The notes below the pieces were generated by a model. That model ran no database searches and had not been told where the DNA came from. It saw only the letters and a list, made by a program, of their open reading frames with translations. The position numbers were made by a program, and so were the translations under genes. Source: Armatimonadota bacterium (GTDB lineage Bacteria; Sysuimicrobiota; Sysuimicrobiia; Sysuimicrobiales; Humicultoraceae). Taken from it: DNA of 64,000 bases. Shown one piece after another: positions 27,779-38,688 of the stretch. The stretch covers positions 62,001 through 126,000 of the forward strand of contig JAVHMA010000005.1 in NCBI GenBank assembly GCA_031081715.1, written 5' to 3'. Each line of letters begins with the position of its first letter. The first letter of the stretch is position 1.

Positions 27779-28939
27779 CTAGTCCTGCTCGCGCCACCAG
27801 TCGGGGGACAGGTCGCGTCTGGGCTTGACCTCGCGGACGCTCGGCCGGCTACCCGCGCGCTCCTTCGCGACGCGCGCCCGGAGCTGCTCGAACTCGCGCA
27901 GGTCCGTCAGCACCTTGAGGGTGTTCCACACCGCCTCCTCGACGTGCTCGCCCCCTTCCTTCGTCACGAGCGCGACCAGCGGTTCGATAACCCGCTTGTT
28001 GCGCAGCTTGCCGAGGATGCGGATCGTCAGGCGCTTCACCTCGACGTCCTCGTCCTCGAGCGAGGCGATGAACTGGTCGAAGGCGCCCTCACCGAACAGC
28101 GCGAACAGGACCCGGAGCGCGAACCGCCGCACCTTGGGCATCGGGTTCTCGAGGGCCGCGCGGAGCTGCTCCACGATCTCGGCGCGCGGGCGGTTGGCGA
28201 ACGCGTCGATGACCATCTTCGGGGGCTGCAGGTCACGCTCGCCGTGCGCGCCCTCGGGGTCGAGCACCCCGCGCTCCTCGAGCCGCGCCAGCGTCGCCAC
28301 GACCGCCTCCTGCATGCGCGGGTCACGCAGGAACAGGTCGACGAGCGGCCGGACGATCCGGTGATCACCCACCCGCCCCAGCACCGACAGGGCGGTGACC
28401 TGGATCACCTGGCTATCCTGGGTGAGCGCCTCGAGCAGCGCGTCGATCCCGCGCGGACCGATGTCGACCAGGATCTTCATCACCTGCGCGCCGATCTTGC
28501 GGCGCAGGTTCTTATCCTCGAAGGTGAGCACGAGCTGCCCGACGGCGTCCGGCCCGATGCGGACCAGCGCCTCGATCGCGGCGAGCTGCAGCGACCGCTC
28601 GCGCCGACCCAGCACCCGGATGAGCGCCTCCACCGCACCCTTGTCACGCATATCACGCAGCCCGTTGGTGGCCTGCAGGACCACCTGCTCGCTGCGGTCG
28701 GCCAGGGCGGCCCGCAGGGCCTCGGCGGCCGCGGGCCCGGCGATGCGGCGCAGGGCCATGACCGCGCTCTTCCGGACGTATTCATCGGGGTCCTGGAGCG
28801 CACGCGCCAGCGCGGCGACCGCGGCCTCGTCCCCGAGCTTGCCCAGGGCGTGGGCCGCATCGCTCCGCACCGTCACGTCGTGGCTTTCGAGCTGGCGCAG
28901 GTACCGCTGGAGCTCGTCGGCCTTGGCGGCCTCGGGCAT
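27779..28939 (-). CDS. HEAT-repeat protein
   Basis: The 386-residue soluble protein is built of about nine HEAT-like helical repeats. Examples are VRSDAAHALGKLGDEAAVAA, VRKSAVMALRRIAGPAAAEA, VIQVTALSVLGRVGDHRIVR and VKRLTIRILGKLRNKRVIEP. It ends with a basic tail, SRPSVREVKPRRDLSPDWWR. Such scaffolds bind proteins or, as in phycobilin lyase relatives, act as partners of enzymes; no specific function can be named. ATG 28939 follows AGGAGG by seven bases. The open frame extends 39 codons upstream without similarity. It leads the operon running to cutA and surE. Confidence 0.85.
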   Translation of the reverse strand: MPEAAKADELQRYLRQLESHDVTVRSDAAHALGKLGDEAAVAALARALQDPDEYVRKSAVMALRRIAGPAAAEALRAALADRSEQVVLQATNGLRDMRDKGAVEALIRVLGRRERSLQLAAIEALVRIGPDAVGQLVLTFEDKNLRRKIGAQVMKILVDIGPRGIDALLEALTQDSQVIQVTALSVLGRVGDHRIVRPLVDLFLRDPRMQEAVVATLARLEERGVLDPEGAHGERDLQPPKMVIDAFANRPRAEIVEQLRAALENPMPKVRRFALRVLFALFGEGAFDQFIASLEDEDVEVKRLTIRILGKLRNKRVIEPLVALVTKEGGEHVEEAVWNTLKVLTDLREFEQLRARVAKERAGSRPSVREVKPRRDLSPDWWREQD

Positions 28940-29026
28940 CAACGCTCCTCCTGATGGGATGACACACTCCGCCCAGAGCCGCCCGTGTGGGTCGGGCGCC
29001 TCCCCCGGGGTCCTCCGCTCCCCTCG

Positions 29027-29056
29027 ATTATGCACGATCGGGCAGCCCCTCGTCAC
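29027..29056 (-). promoter_or_regulatory. Candidate sigma-70 promoter for the HEAT-repeat operon
   Basis: On the minus strand GTGACG (29056-29051) is followed after 18 bases by CATAAT (29032-29027). CATAAT is a five-of-six match to the -10 consensus in an otherwise GC-rich region. Transcription would start near 29020, leaving a leader of about 80 bases before ATG 28939. Confidence 0.45.
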
Positions 29057-29095
29057 GCCCCGGCCGAGGGGGCCCGCCAGGCGGCGGCCCGCGGG

Positions 29096-29125
29096 TTGCG
29101 CGCCGGGCGCGCCCTCTCGTATACT
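29096..29125 (+). promoter_or_regulatory. Candidate sigma-70 promoter giving a leaderless transcript
   Basis: TTGCGC (29096-29101), an 18-base spacer and TATACT (29120-29125) precede the ATG at 29133 by only seven bases. A start site at the usual distance would fall on or next to the ATG. No ribosome binding site precedes the ATG (the bases are GGGCCCA). Both facts fit a leaderless mRNA. Confidence 0.6.
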
Positions 29126-29132
29126 GGGCCCA

Positions 29133-29477
29133 ATGGAGGACGCGACGTCCGCACGCTTCGCGCACGAGAGCGAGGCGGAGTTCGCGCGGATCCTGGACTT
29201 TTACGGCATCCGCTGGGAGTACGAACCCCGGTCGTTCCCCCTGGAGTGGGCCGAAGACGGCCGGGTCATCGAGAGCTTCAGCCCCGACTTCTACCTGCCC
29301 GACTTCGACCTCTACATCGAACTTACCACGCTCAAGCAGAGCCTGGTGACCCGCAAGAACCGCAAGCTGCGACGACTGCGCGAGCTCTATCCCGGGGTGC
29401 GCGCCAAGATCTTCTACGGCCGGGACTATCGCAGCCTGCTCGCCAAGTACGACCTGCAGCCGGCCGGCCGGCGCTGA
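29133..29477 (+). CDS. Mini PD-(D/E)XK nuclease-like protein
   Basis: I do not recognise a named family. The 114-residue protein has the layout of a minimal PD-(D/E)XK fold: an acidic helix (SEAEFARILDFYGI), SPDFYLPDFDLYIELTTLK with Asp-52 and Glu-63, then basic residues (TRKNRKLRRLREL) and a final AKIFYGRDYRSLL. The usual E-x-K is here E-L-T, with lysines a few residues later (68, 75, 78), so activity is uncertain. It shares TGATG with the hypoxanthine phosphoribosyltransferase gene. A DNA-repair or tRNA/nucleic-acid-processing nuclease, or a non-catalytic binding protein, are all possible. Confidence 0.65.
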   Translation: MEDATSARFAHESEAEFARILDFYGIRWEYEPRSFPLEWAEDGRVIESFSPDFYLPDFDLYIELTTLKQSLVTRKNRKLRRLRELYPGVRAKIFYGRDYRSLLAKYDLQPAGRR

Positions 29478-30043
29478 TGCAGGCGCCCGTCGCGCGCGTC
29501 CTCCTCTCCGGGGAGGCGATCGCGCGTCGCGTGGCCGAGCTGGGCGCGGAGATCAGCCGCGACTACGCCGGGCGCGATCTCCTCCTGGTGACGGTCCTCA
29601 AGGGCGGGCTGTACTTCCTGGCCGACCTCAGCCGGGCGCTCACCATCCCTGCCGCGGTGGACGTCATGGCCATCAGCTCCTACCGCGGCGGCAAAGGACC
29701 GAGCGGGGTGGTGCGCCTGATCAAGGACCTGGACGAGGACGTGACCGGGCGCAGTGTCCTGCTGGTCGAGGACATCATCGACACGGGCCTCACCGCTACC
29801 TACCTGGTCCGGCTGCTGCGGGCCCGCGATCCGGCCGACCTGGCGATCTGCACGCTGCTCGACAAGTCGGCACGCCGGATCGCTGAGGGGCTACCGATCC
29901 GCTACCGCGGGTTCGACGTCCCCGACGAGTACCTGGTCGGCTACGGCCTGGACTACCGCCAGCTCTACCGGACCCTGCCGTACATCGCGGTGCTGGACGC
30001 CGAGCGTGCGGCGCCTGGCGGCGCCGGCGCGCGCGTCCGGTAG
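29477..30043 (+). CDS. hpt: Hypoxanthine phosphoribosyltransferase
   Basis: It salvages hypoxanthine and guanine to IMP and GMP with PRPP. The 188-residue protein has the PRTase features VTVLKGGLYFLADLSRAL, MAISSYRGG, and the PRPP loop VLLVEDIIDTGLTATYL. DEYLVGYGLDYRQLYRTLPY is the C-terminal HPRT block. The ATG overlaps the preceding stop (TGATG), so its translation depends on the mini-nuclease gene. Placing salvage beside a purine breakdown locus suggests the cell balances reuse and catabolism of hypoxanthine. Confidence 0.93.
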   Translation: MQAPVARVLLSGEAIARRVAELGAEISRDYAGRDLLLVTVLKGGLYFLADLSRALTIPAAVDVMAISSYRGGKGPSGVVRLIKDLDEDVTGRSVLLVEDIIDTGLTATYLVRLLRARDPADLAICTLLDKSARRIAEGLPIRYRGFDVPDEYLVGYGLDYRQLYRTLPYIAVLDAERAAPGGAGARVR

Positions 30044-30044
30044 A

Positions 30045-30080
30045 GGCCGGAGGGGAGTGCCGCCCGGCCGCGAACCTTTT
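30045..30080 (+). terminator. Weak candidate terminator after hpt
   Basis: GGCCGG (30045-30050) and CCGGCC (30064-30069) can pair with a 13-base loop, followed by GCGAACCTTTT. The stem is short, and the T run is only four bases. It may separate hpt from the ABC importer genes. Confidence 0.3.
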
Positions 30081-30132
30081 CCCCAAGGACGTGTCGCTGC
30101 CCAAACGAATCCCTGAGCGGGGAGGTACTGCC

Positions 30133-31167
30133 ATGAGGCACCCGGCTCTCCTGCTCGTCGCCGCGGCGGTCTGCGTCGCCCTCGTCGCCGGCGCCGCTCC
30201 CGCCCAGCCCGCCCGGCTCCAGCAGTGGAGGTTCACGCTCGACTTCATCATCCAGGGCCCGCAGGCCCCGTTCCTGCTCGCCCAGGACAAGGGCTACTAC
30301 CGGCGCGAGGGCCTGGAGGTCACCATCGACCGCGGCTTTGGCTCGGCCGATGCGGTCACGAAGATCGCCTCGGGCGCCTACACGCTCGGGTACGCCGACA
30401 TCAACTCGATGATCGAGTTCAACGCCCGCAACCCCGGCCGCGAGCTGGTGGCGATCGCGGTGGTCCTCAACGTCCCGCCGTTCTCGATCCTCACGCTGCG
30501 GCGCGAGGGGATCGCCCGTCCGATCGACCTCTACGGCAAGCGGCTGGGGGCGCCGGCCGGCGACGCGCCGCGCCGGCTGTGGCCACTGTTCGCGCGCGCC
30601 GTGGGCATGCACCCCGACGCGGTAACCTGGATCACGATGGACGTGCCGCTGCGCGAGCCGATGCTCGTCCGCGGCGAGGTCAACGCGATCTCGGGCTTCT
30701 ACTTCACGTCGTTCATCAACCTCAAGGCCGCCCGCGTGGACCCGGGCGACATCGTGGCCTTCCTCTACTACGATCAGGGGCTGCCGCTGTACGGAAACGC
30801 GATCATCGCGCCGCCCGCGCTGCTCGAGCGCGAGCCCGCGGCGGTGCGCGGCTTCCTGCGCGCCTTCACCCAGGCGGTGCGGGACTCGATCCAGAACCCC
30901 CCCGAGGCGGTGGCGGCGGTCAAGCGCCGGGACCCGCTGGTCAACGAGGCGGTGGAGCTCGAGCGGCTCCAGCTCGCCATCCGCGACAACATCCTCACGG
31001 CCGATGTGCGCTCGCACGGGTTCGGCGCCATCAAGGCGGAGCGGCTGGCCCGGTCGATCGACCTGTTGGCGGACGCGTTCGGCCTCCCGGCGAAGCCGCC
31101 GTGGCAGCGGGTGTTCACCGACCGGTTCCTGCCGCCGCGCGAGGCCCGCATGCTGCCGGGCCGGTAG
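30133..31167 (+). CDS. NMT1/THI5-like ABC transporter substrate-binding protein
   Basis: The 344-residue exported protein has a signal peptide (MRHPALLLVAAAVCVALVAG, cleavage likely after APA) and the NMT1/THI5 fold. Blocks are TLDFIIQGPQAPFLLAQDKG, YYRREGLEVTIDRG, ASGAYTLGYADINSMIEF and NAIIAPPALLEREPAAVRGF. Relatives bind thiamine precursors, riboflavin, pyrimidines, taurine or nitrate. ATG 30133 follows GGGGAGG by seven bases. With the ATPase and permease after it, it forms a complete importer. Position between hpt and the carbamate kinase locus suggests a nucleobase, hydroxymethylpyrimidine or ureide ligand, but this is inference. Confidence 0.86.
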   Translation: MRHPALLLVAAAVCVALVAGAAPAQPARLQQWRFTLDFIIQGPQAPFLLAQDKGYYRREGLEVTIDRGFGSADAVTKIASGAYTLGYADINSMIEFNARNPGRELVAIAVVLNVPPFSILTLRREGIARPIDLYGKRLGAPAGDAPRRLWPLFARAVGMHPDAVTWITMDVPLREPMLVRGEVNAISGFYFTSFINLKAARVDPGDIVAFLYYDQGLPLYGNAIIAPPALLEREPAAVRGFLRAFTQAVRDSIQNPPEAVAAVKRRDPLVNEAVELERLQLAIRDNILTADVRSHGFGAIKAERLARSIDLLADAFGLPAKPPWQRVFTDRFLPPREARMLPGR

Positions 31168-31180
31168 CGGTCCCGGACGG

Positions 31181-31990
31181 ATGCCCGCCGGCGGGAGGCC
31201 CGCGGACGAGGCGTTCGTCCGCTTCGAGGGCGTGACGCTCGACTACGCGCACGACGGCCGGGCGGTCCGCGCCGTCGAGGACATCAGCCTGTCCGTGCGG
31301 CGTGGGGAGTTCGTGGTCATCGCCGGCCCCAGCGGGTGCGGCAAGACCACGCTGCTCAAGACCGCCGCCGGCCTGGTGCGCCCGACGCGCGGAGAGGTCC
31401 GCGTGGGCGCGGCGGCCGTGGCCGGCCCGCTGAAGATCGTGGGCATGGCGTTCCAGAACCCGATCCTCCTGCCCTGGCGCCGCACCCTCGACAACGTCCT
31501 GTTGCCGCTTGAGATCGTCGCGCCCTACCGGGAGCGGTACCGGCGCGAGCAGGCCGCCTACGCGGCACGGGCCCGGGAGCTGCTGGCCGCCGTCGGCCTG
31601 GCCGGCTTCGAGGACCGCTTCCCCTGGCAGATCTCCGGCGGGCAGCAGCAGCGCGCGAGCCTGTGCCGGGCGCTCATCCACCAGCCCGAGCTGCTGCTGC
31701 TCGACGAGCCGTTCGGCGCGCTCGACGCGTTCACGCGGGAGGACCTCTGGCAGGTGCTCCAGACCCTCTGGATGGAGCGCCGGTTCACCGTGATTCTGGT
31801 CACGCACGACCTGCGCGAGGCGATCTTCCTGGCCGACACCGTCTACGTCATGAGCGCCCGGCCGGGCCGGCTTGTTTCACGGACGCCGGTGGACCTGCCC
31901 CGGCCGCGCACCCTCGAGGACACGTTCACGCCGGCCTTCACCGCCACGTACCACGCCATCCGGCGGCAGGTCGGGGAGGGGCGGCCGTGA
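31181..31990 (+). CDS. ABC transporter ATPase (SsuB/TauB/ThiZ type)
   Basis: The 269-residue ATPase has Walker A GPSGCGKTT, Q-loop AFQNPILLPWRRTLDNVLLP, signature ISGGQQQRASLCRALIHQP, Walker B LLLLDEPFGALDAFTRE, and H-loop VTHDLREAIFLAD. FQNP..LPWR and EPFGALDAFTR are diagnostic of the nitrate/sulphonate/thiamine-precursor importer group. ATG 31181 is 13 bases after the binding-protein gene. It overlaps the permease by GTGA. Confidence 0.9.
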   Translation: MPAGGRPADEAFVRFEGVTLDYAHDGRAVRAVEDISLSVRRGEFVVIAGPSGCGKTTLLKTAAGLVRPTRGEVRVGAAAVAGPLKIVGMAFQNPILLPWRRTLDNVLLPLEIVAPYRERYRREQAAYAARARELLAAVGLAGFEDRFPWQISGGQQQRASLCRALIHQPELLLLDEPFGALDAFTREDLWQVLQTLWMERRFTVILVTHDLREAIFLADTVYVMSARPGRLVSRTPVDLPRPRTLEDTFTPAFTATYHAIRRQVGEGRP

Positions 31991-32769
31991 CGGGCCTGCA
32001 GCGTGCCGCGCGCGAGTGGCTGCCCCCAGCCGGGGTGATTGTGGCGGCGCTACTGGCCTGGGAGCTTGGCGTCCGGGCGCTTCGCGTGCCGGACTACATC
32101 CTGCCCGGGCCGATCGCGACCTGGCAGGCGATCTGGCAGTGGCACCGGGCGATCTGGTTCAACGCGGCGCAGACCCTGTACACCACGCTCGCCGGCTTCG
32201 CGCTCGCGCTGGCCGGCGGCATGGGGCTCGGTCTGGCGATCGGCTACTCGACCCTGGTCTACCGGGCGCTGTACCCGCTGCTGGTGGCCTTCAACAGCGT
32301 GCCGAAGGTGGCCATCGTCCCCGTGCTCGTCATCTGGTTCGGCATTGGCACGGTTCCGGCGATCGCGACCGCGTTCCTCATCTCGTTCTTCCCGATCGTC
32401 GTCAACGTGGCCACCGGGCTGGCCACGCTCGAGCCCGAATGGCAGGACGTGCTCCGCTCGCTGGGCGCCAGCCGGTGGGACATCTTCCGCAAGATCGGCA
32501 TCCCGCGCTCGCTGCCGTACTTCTTCGCCTCCATGAAGGTGGCGGTGACCCTGGCGTTCGTCGGCGCCGTCATCGCCGAGACGGTGGCCTCGAACCGCGG
32601 CATCGGGTACCTGATGCTGTCGGCCAGCGCGCGGTTCGAGGTGCCGCTGGTGTTCGCCGGGCTCGTGGTGGTGGCCCTCATGGGCGTGGTGCTGTTCGCC
32701 GCGTTCTCGATCGTCGAGCGCCGGCTCACCGGATGGGCGTACCGCGGCCAGGTGGGGATCGGCGCCTAG
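31987..32769 (+). CDS. ABC transporter permease (SsuC/TauC/ThiX type)
   Basis: The 260-residue membrane protein has about six helices and the coupling loop EWQDVLRSLGASRWDIFRKI followed by IPRSLPYFFASMKVAVTLAF. VPVLVIWFGIG and GAVIAETVASNRGIGYLM are also family blocks. It forms the channel for the two genes before it. The GTG at 31987 overlaps the ATPase stop as GTGA and is preceded by GGGGAGGGG. It ends 12 bases from the convergent carbamate kinase stop. Confidence 0.9.
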   Translation: MTGLQRAAREWLPPAGVIVAALLAWELGVRALRVPDYILPGPIATWQAIWQWHRAIWFNAAQTLYTTLAGFALALAGGMGLGLAIGYSTLVYRALYPLLVAFNSVPKVAIVPVLVIWFGIGTVPAIATAFLISFFPIVVNVATGLATLEPEWQDVLRSLGASRWDIFRKIGIPRSLPYFFASMKVAVTLAFVGAVIAETVASNRGIGYLMLSASARFEVPLVFAGLVVVALMGVVLFAAFSIVERRLTGWAYRGQVGIGA

Positions 32770-32781
32770 CGGGCGACGGGG

Positions 32782-33729
32782 TCAGCCCGCCACGATCCGC
32801 GTGCCGGCCTCCCCGGCGAGCGCCCGCTCGATCTGTTCTGGACTCGTGATGATCGCCTCGCGGCCACCCCGCTCCAGGTACCAGACCACCGCCTGGATCT
32901 TCGGGGCCATACTCCCCTTCGCGAAGTGGGTCCCCTCGGCCAGGTAGCGCTTCGCCTCGGCCAGGGTCATCTGCGAGACCCATTCCTGGTTCGGCTGCCC
33001 GAAGTTGACCGCGACCCGGTCGACCGCGGTGCTGATGAGAAACAGGTCTGCCCTGATGGTGCTCGCCAGCAGCGAGGACGCGTAGTCCTTGTCGATGACC
33101 GCGGCCACCCCGCGCAGGGCGCCGTCGGCGTCCGCCACGACCGGGATGCCGCCGCCGCCCACCGCGATCACGGTGCACCCGTCCGCCAGCAGGGCCCGGA
33201 CCACGCCTTCCTCCACGATGCGCCGCGGCAGCGGCGAGGGCACGACGCGCCGCCACCCGCGGCCGGCGTCCTCCATCACGGCCCACCCGTCTTCGTCGCG
33301 GCGGCGAGTGGCGGTCGCCTCGTCCATGTACGACCCGATGGGCTTGGTGGGGTGTTGGAAGGCCGGGTCGTCCGCGGCGACCTCCACCTGGGTCACCACG
33401 GTGACCGCGGGCTTCGCGATCCCCAGCCGGCGGAAGTGATTGTAGAGGTTCTGCTGCAGGGCGTAGCCGATGGCGCCCTGCGTGTCCGCGCCGCAGACGT
33501 CCAGGGGCACCTCGTGCAGCTCGTGCCTGGCCAGTTCCGAGCGGCGCAGGATGAACCCCACCTGCGGACCGTTGCCGTGCGTGATCGCCACGTCCCAGCC
33601 GGCCCGGATCATCCCGGCGATGTGCGCGCAGGTCTCCCCGGCCGCCCGGTACTGGTCCTCCACGGTCTGATGCCGGGGGTCCTTGATCAACGAGTTGCCG
33701 CCGATGGCCACCACCGCAAGCCGTCCCAT
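32782..33729 (-). CDS. Carbamate kinase (YqeA/ArcC family)
   Basis: It converts carbamoyl phosphate and ADP to ATP, ammonia and CO2. The 315-residue protein has AVVAIGGNSLIKDP, THGNGPQVGFILRRSE, VCGADTQGAIGYALQQNL, KPIGSYMDEATA, VIAVGGGGIPVV, VIDKDYASSLLAS, and LAEGTHFAKGSMAPKIQAVV, all typical of catabolic carbamate kinases. It is the last gene of the minus-strand run. Downstream position after two carbamoyltransferase homologues matches the yqeA role in E. coli, where carbamoyl groups from purine rings give ATP. ArcC in arginine fermentation is the alternative; no arginine deiminase is present here. Confidence 0.93.
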   Translation of the reverse strand: MGRLAVVAIGGNSLIKDPRHQTVEDQYRAAGETCAHIAGMIRAGWDVAITHGNGPQVGFILRRSELARHELHEVPLDVCGADTQGAIGYALQQNLYNHFRRLGIAKPAVTVVTQVEVAADDPAFQHPTKPIGSYMDEATATRRRDEDGWAVMEDAGRGWRRVVPSPLPRRIVEEGVVRALLADGCTVIAVGGGGIPVVADADGALRGVAAVIDKDYASSLLASTIRADLFLISTAVDRVAVNFGQPNQEWVSQMTLAEAKRYLAEGTHFAKGSMAPKIQAVVWYLERGGREAIITSPEQIERALAGEAGTRIVAG

Positions 33730-33758
33730 GCTCCGCCCTCCCGCCCCCGCCCGGGGCC

Positions 33759-34736
33759 TCAGCTCATGGTCAGCGCCATGACCGCCTTCTGGACGTGCAG
33801 CCGGTTCTCGGCCTCGTCGTAGACCACCGAGGCCGGCCCGTCGATCACCCCGTCGGTCACCTCGATGTTGCGGTCCGCGGGCAGGGGGTGCATGTAGATC
33901 GCGCCCGGCGCGGCCAGCGCCATGCGGCGCTCGTCGGTGATCCAGTCCTGGTACTGCTGGATGATGCGCGCGCCCTCCCGCTCGTCGGTCGTCCGCAGCA
34001 TCGCGCCCCAGCTCTTCGCGTAGACGACGTCGGTGCCGCGGAAGCCCGCGTCGAAGTCGTGCAGCACCTCGAAGCGCACGTTGGCTCGCCGCGCGTGCTC
34101 GCGCGCCCGCTCCATCACGTCGGGCATGAGCGAGAACTCCGGCGGGTGGACCAGGCGGACGTGCAGCCCAAACCGCGGCATCAGGCAGACGAGATCCTGG
34201 GGGATGCTGATCGGCTTCTGGTAGCTCGCTGCGTACGCCCAGCTTACCGTGATCGTCCGGCCGCGTGGGTCGCCGAGCTTCTCGGTGATGGTCATCAGGT
34301 CCGCCAGGGTCTGGAACGGATGCCAGAGGTCGCACTGCATGTTGAGCACCGGCACGCGGCTGGCCGCCGCGACGTCGCGGATGTACCGGTTGCCCACGCC
34401 CCAGTCCACGTTGCGGATCGCGATCCCGTCGTTGTAGCGGCCCAATATCTCGCCGATCTCCTTCGCGGTGTCGCCGTGCGCGATCTGGGTGGTCCGGCTC
34501 TCGATGAACTGGGCGTGGCCCCCGAGCTGGGCCATGCCGGCCTCGAATGAGGCGCGCGTCCGCGTGCTGGCGAAGAAAAACAGCATCGCCAGGACCTTGT
34601 CGCGCAGGTAGGGGTGCGGGACGCCGAGCGCCCGCGCGCGCTTGAGGTCGGCGGCGACGTGCAGGACGGTCTCGATCTCCTCCCGGGTCCACTCCTCCAG
34701 CGCGATCAGGTCCCGGCCGCGCAGGTGCGTCTGCAT
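33759..34736 (-). CDS. YgeW-like knotted carbamoyltransferase
   Basis: The 325-residue protein is a transcarbamylase: carbamoyl-phosphate loop STRTR (57-61), QCDLWHPFQTLADL (134-147, HPFQ for the usual HPTQ), and MHPLPADRN (282-290). The stretch at 165-180 (SWAYAASYQKPISIPQ) matches the proline-bearing loop of knotted transcarbamylases such as YgeW and N-acetylornithine carbamoyltransferase. QIAHGDTAKEIGEIL and DVVYAKSWG also match YgeW. In the YgeW setting the enzyme is thought to run toward carbamoyl phosphate, for the kinase encoded next. ATG 34736 follows AGGAGG. The true acceptor or donor amino compound is not known. Confidence 0.88.
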   Translation of the reverse strand: MQTHLRGRDLIALEEWTREEIETVLHVAADLKRARALGVPHPYLRDKVLAMLFFFASTRTRASFEAGMAQLGGHAQFIESRTTQIAHGDTAKEIGEILGRYNDGIAIRNVDWGVGNRYIRDVAAASRVPVLNMQCDLWHPFQTLADLMTITEKLGDPRGRTITVSWAYAASYQKPISIPQDLVCLMPRFGLHVRLVHPPEFSLMPDVMERAREHARRANVRFEVLHDFDAGFRGTDVVYAKSWGAMLRTTDEREGARIIQQYQDWITDERRMALAAPGAIYMHPLPADRNIEVTDGVIDGPASVVYDEAENRLHVQKAVMALTMS

Positions 34737-34748
34737 GCCCGTCTCCTC

Positions 34749-35702
34749 CTACTCCACGGCGCCCAGCACGAGCGCGAGCAGCGCCATGCGCATGACCACG
34801 CCGTTGAACGCCTCGATCCAGTAGCGCGCGTGGCGCGTGGTGTCCACGTCGAGGGGCAGCTCGTCCATCCGCGGCAGCGAGTGCAGCACGATCGCGCCCC
34901 GCTTCCCCTTGTCGCGCAGGAGCTCGCGGGTGATCCGGTAGGCGCCGGGGGTCTGGCCCACCTCCCCGGCGCGCTCGTCGCGCGACTTGGTGTAGTCAGG
35001 CTGAACCACCGGCTCCATGTAGATCACGTCGGCCTCGCCGACGACGTCGGCGGCCGCCGGCACCTCGCGGTAGCGAACGCTGCGGGCGTCGAGCTCCGCC
35101 TTGAACTCCGGCAACAGCGACATCTCCGGGGGCGAGACCACGAACGCCTCCATGTCGAACTGCGACATCGCGTAGAGGATCGAGTGCATCGTGCGCATGC
35201 GCATGTCGCCGACCAGGAGAACCTTCAGGCCGTCGAGCGTCCCGAGCTCCTTCCACGTGGTGTACAGGTCGGTGAGCACCTGGGTGGGGTGCTCGCCCCA
35301 GCCGTCGCCGCAGTTGATCACCGGCACCGAGGCCCACCGCGCCGCCTCCGCTGGCGCGCCCTGCTGGAAGTGCCGCATCGCGATGACGTCGCCGTAGTAC
35401 TCGAGCATGTGGACGGTGTCCTTGATCGACTCCTGGTAGAAGTCGCCGGCCCGAGTCATCTTGACGTCGGAAAACCCTACCACGCGGCCGCCCAGGCGGT
35501 GCATCGCGGCCTCGGTGGCAAGCCGGGTGCGCGTGCTCGGCTGGTAGAACGCCGTCACAAGCGTCTTGTGCTTGAGCAGCTCGCCGTTTCGGCGGTTCCG
35601 GGCGTAGGGGGCCAGGTCATCCGCCACCTGGAAGACGCGGAAGTACTCGGCTCGCTCGAAGTCCCGTAGCGACAGGATGTCCCGCCCCAGAAAGCTCCTC
35701 AT
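34749..35702 (-). CDS. Aspartate carbamoyltransferase-like protein
   Basis: The 317-residue protein has STRTR in QPSTRTRLATEAAMHRLGG, GEHPTQVLTDLYT (histidine and glutamine of the active site), LLVGDMRMRTMHS, and HSLPRMDELPLDVD. This is closest to PyrB in layout. The loop that carries the essential lysine in PyrB reads VKMTRAGDFYQESIKDT here and the amino-acid binding part differs, so it may not make carbamoyl aspartate. Position between a PLP enzyme and the YgeW-like gene suggests a second carbamoyl transfer in ureide breakdown. ATG 35702 follows GGAG by six bases. A genuine PyrB remains possible. Confidence 0.78.
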   Translation of the reverse strand: MRSFLGRDILSLRDFERAEYFRVFQVADDLAPYARNRRNGELLKHKTLVTAFYQPSTRTRLATEAAMHRLGGRVVGFSDVKMTRAGDFYQESIKDTVHMLEYYGDVIAMRHFQQGAPAEAARWASVPVINCGDGWGEHPTQVLTDLYTTWKELGTLDGLKVLLVGDMRMRTMHSILYAMSQFDMEAFVVSPPEMSLLPEFKAELDARSVRYREVPAAADVVGEADVIYMEPVVQPDYTKSRDERAGEVGQTPGAYRITRELLRDKGKRGAIVLHSLPRMDELPLDVDTTRHARYWIEAFNGVVMRMALLALVLGAVE

Positions 35703-35745
35703 GCGCCACTCCCCCTCCTGGTGTGCGTGCTGTCGTGCGCCTCGG

Positions 35746-38663
<2,918 letters not shown>

Positions 38664-38688
38664 GGCGATCTCCTTCCCGCGCCGGAAC

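Noticed and set aside
32782-33729. ArcC of an arginine deiminase pathway
   Set aside because: No arginine deiminase or arginine/ornithine antiporter is nearby, and the partner carbamoyltransferase is YgeW-like with a knot loop.
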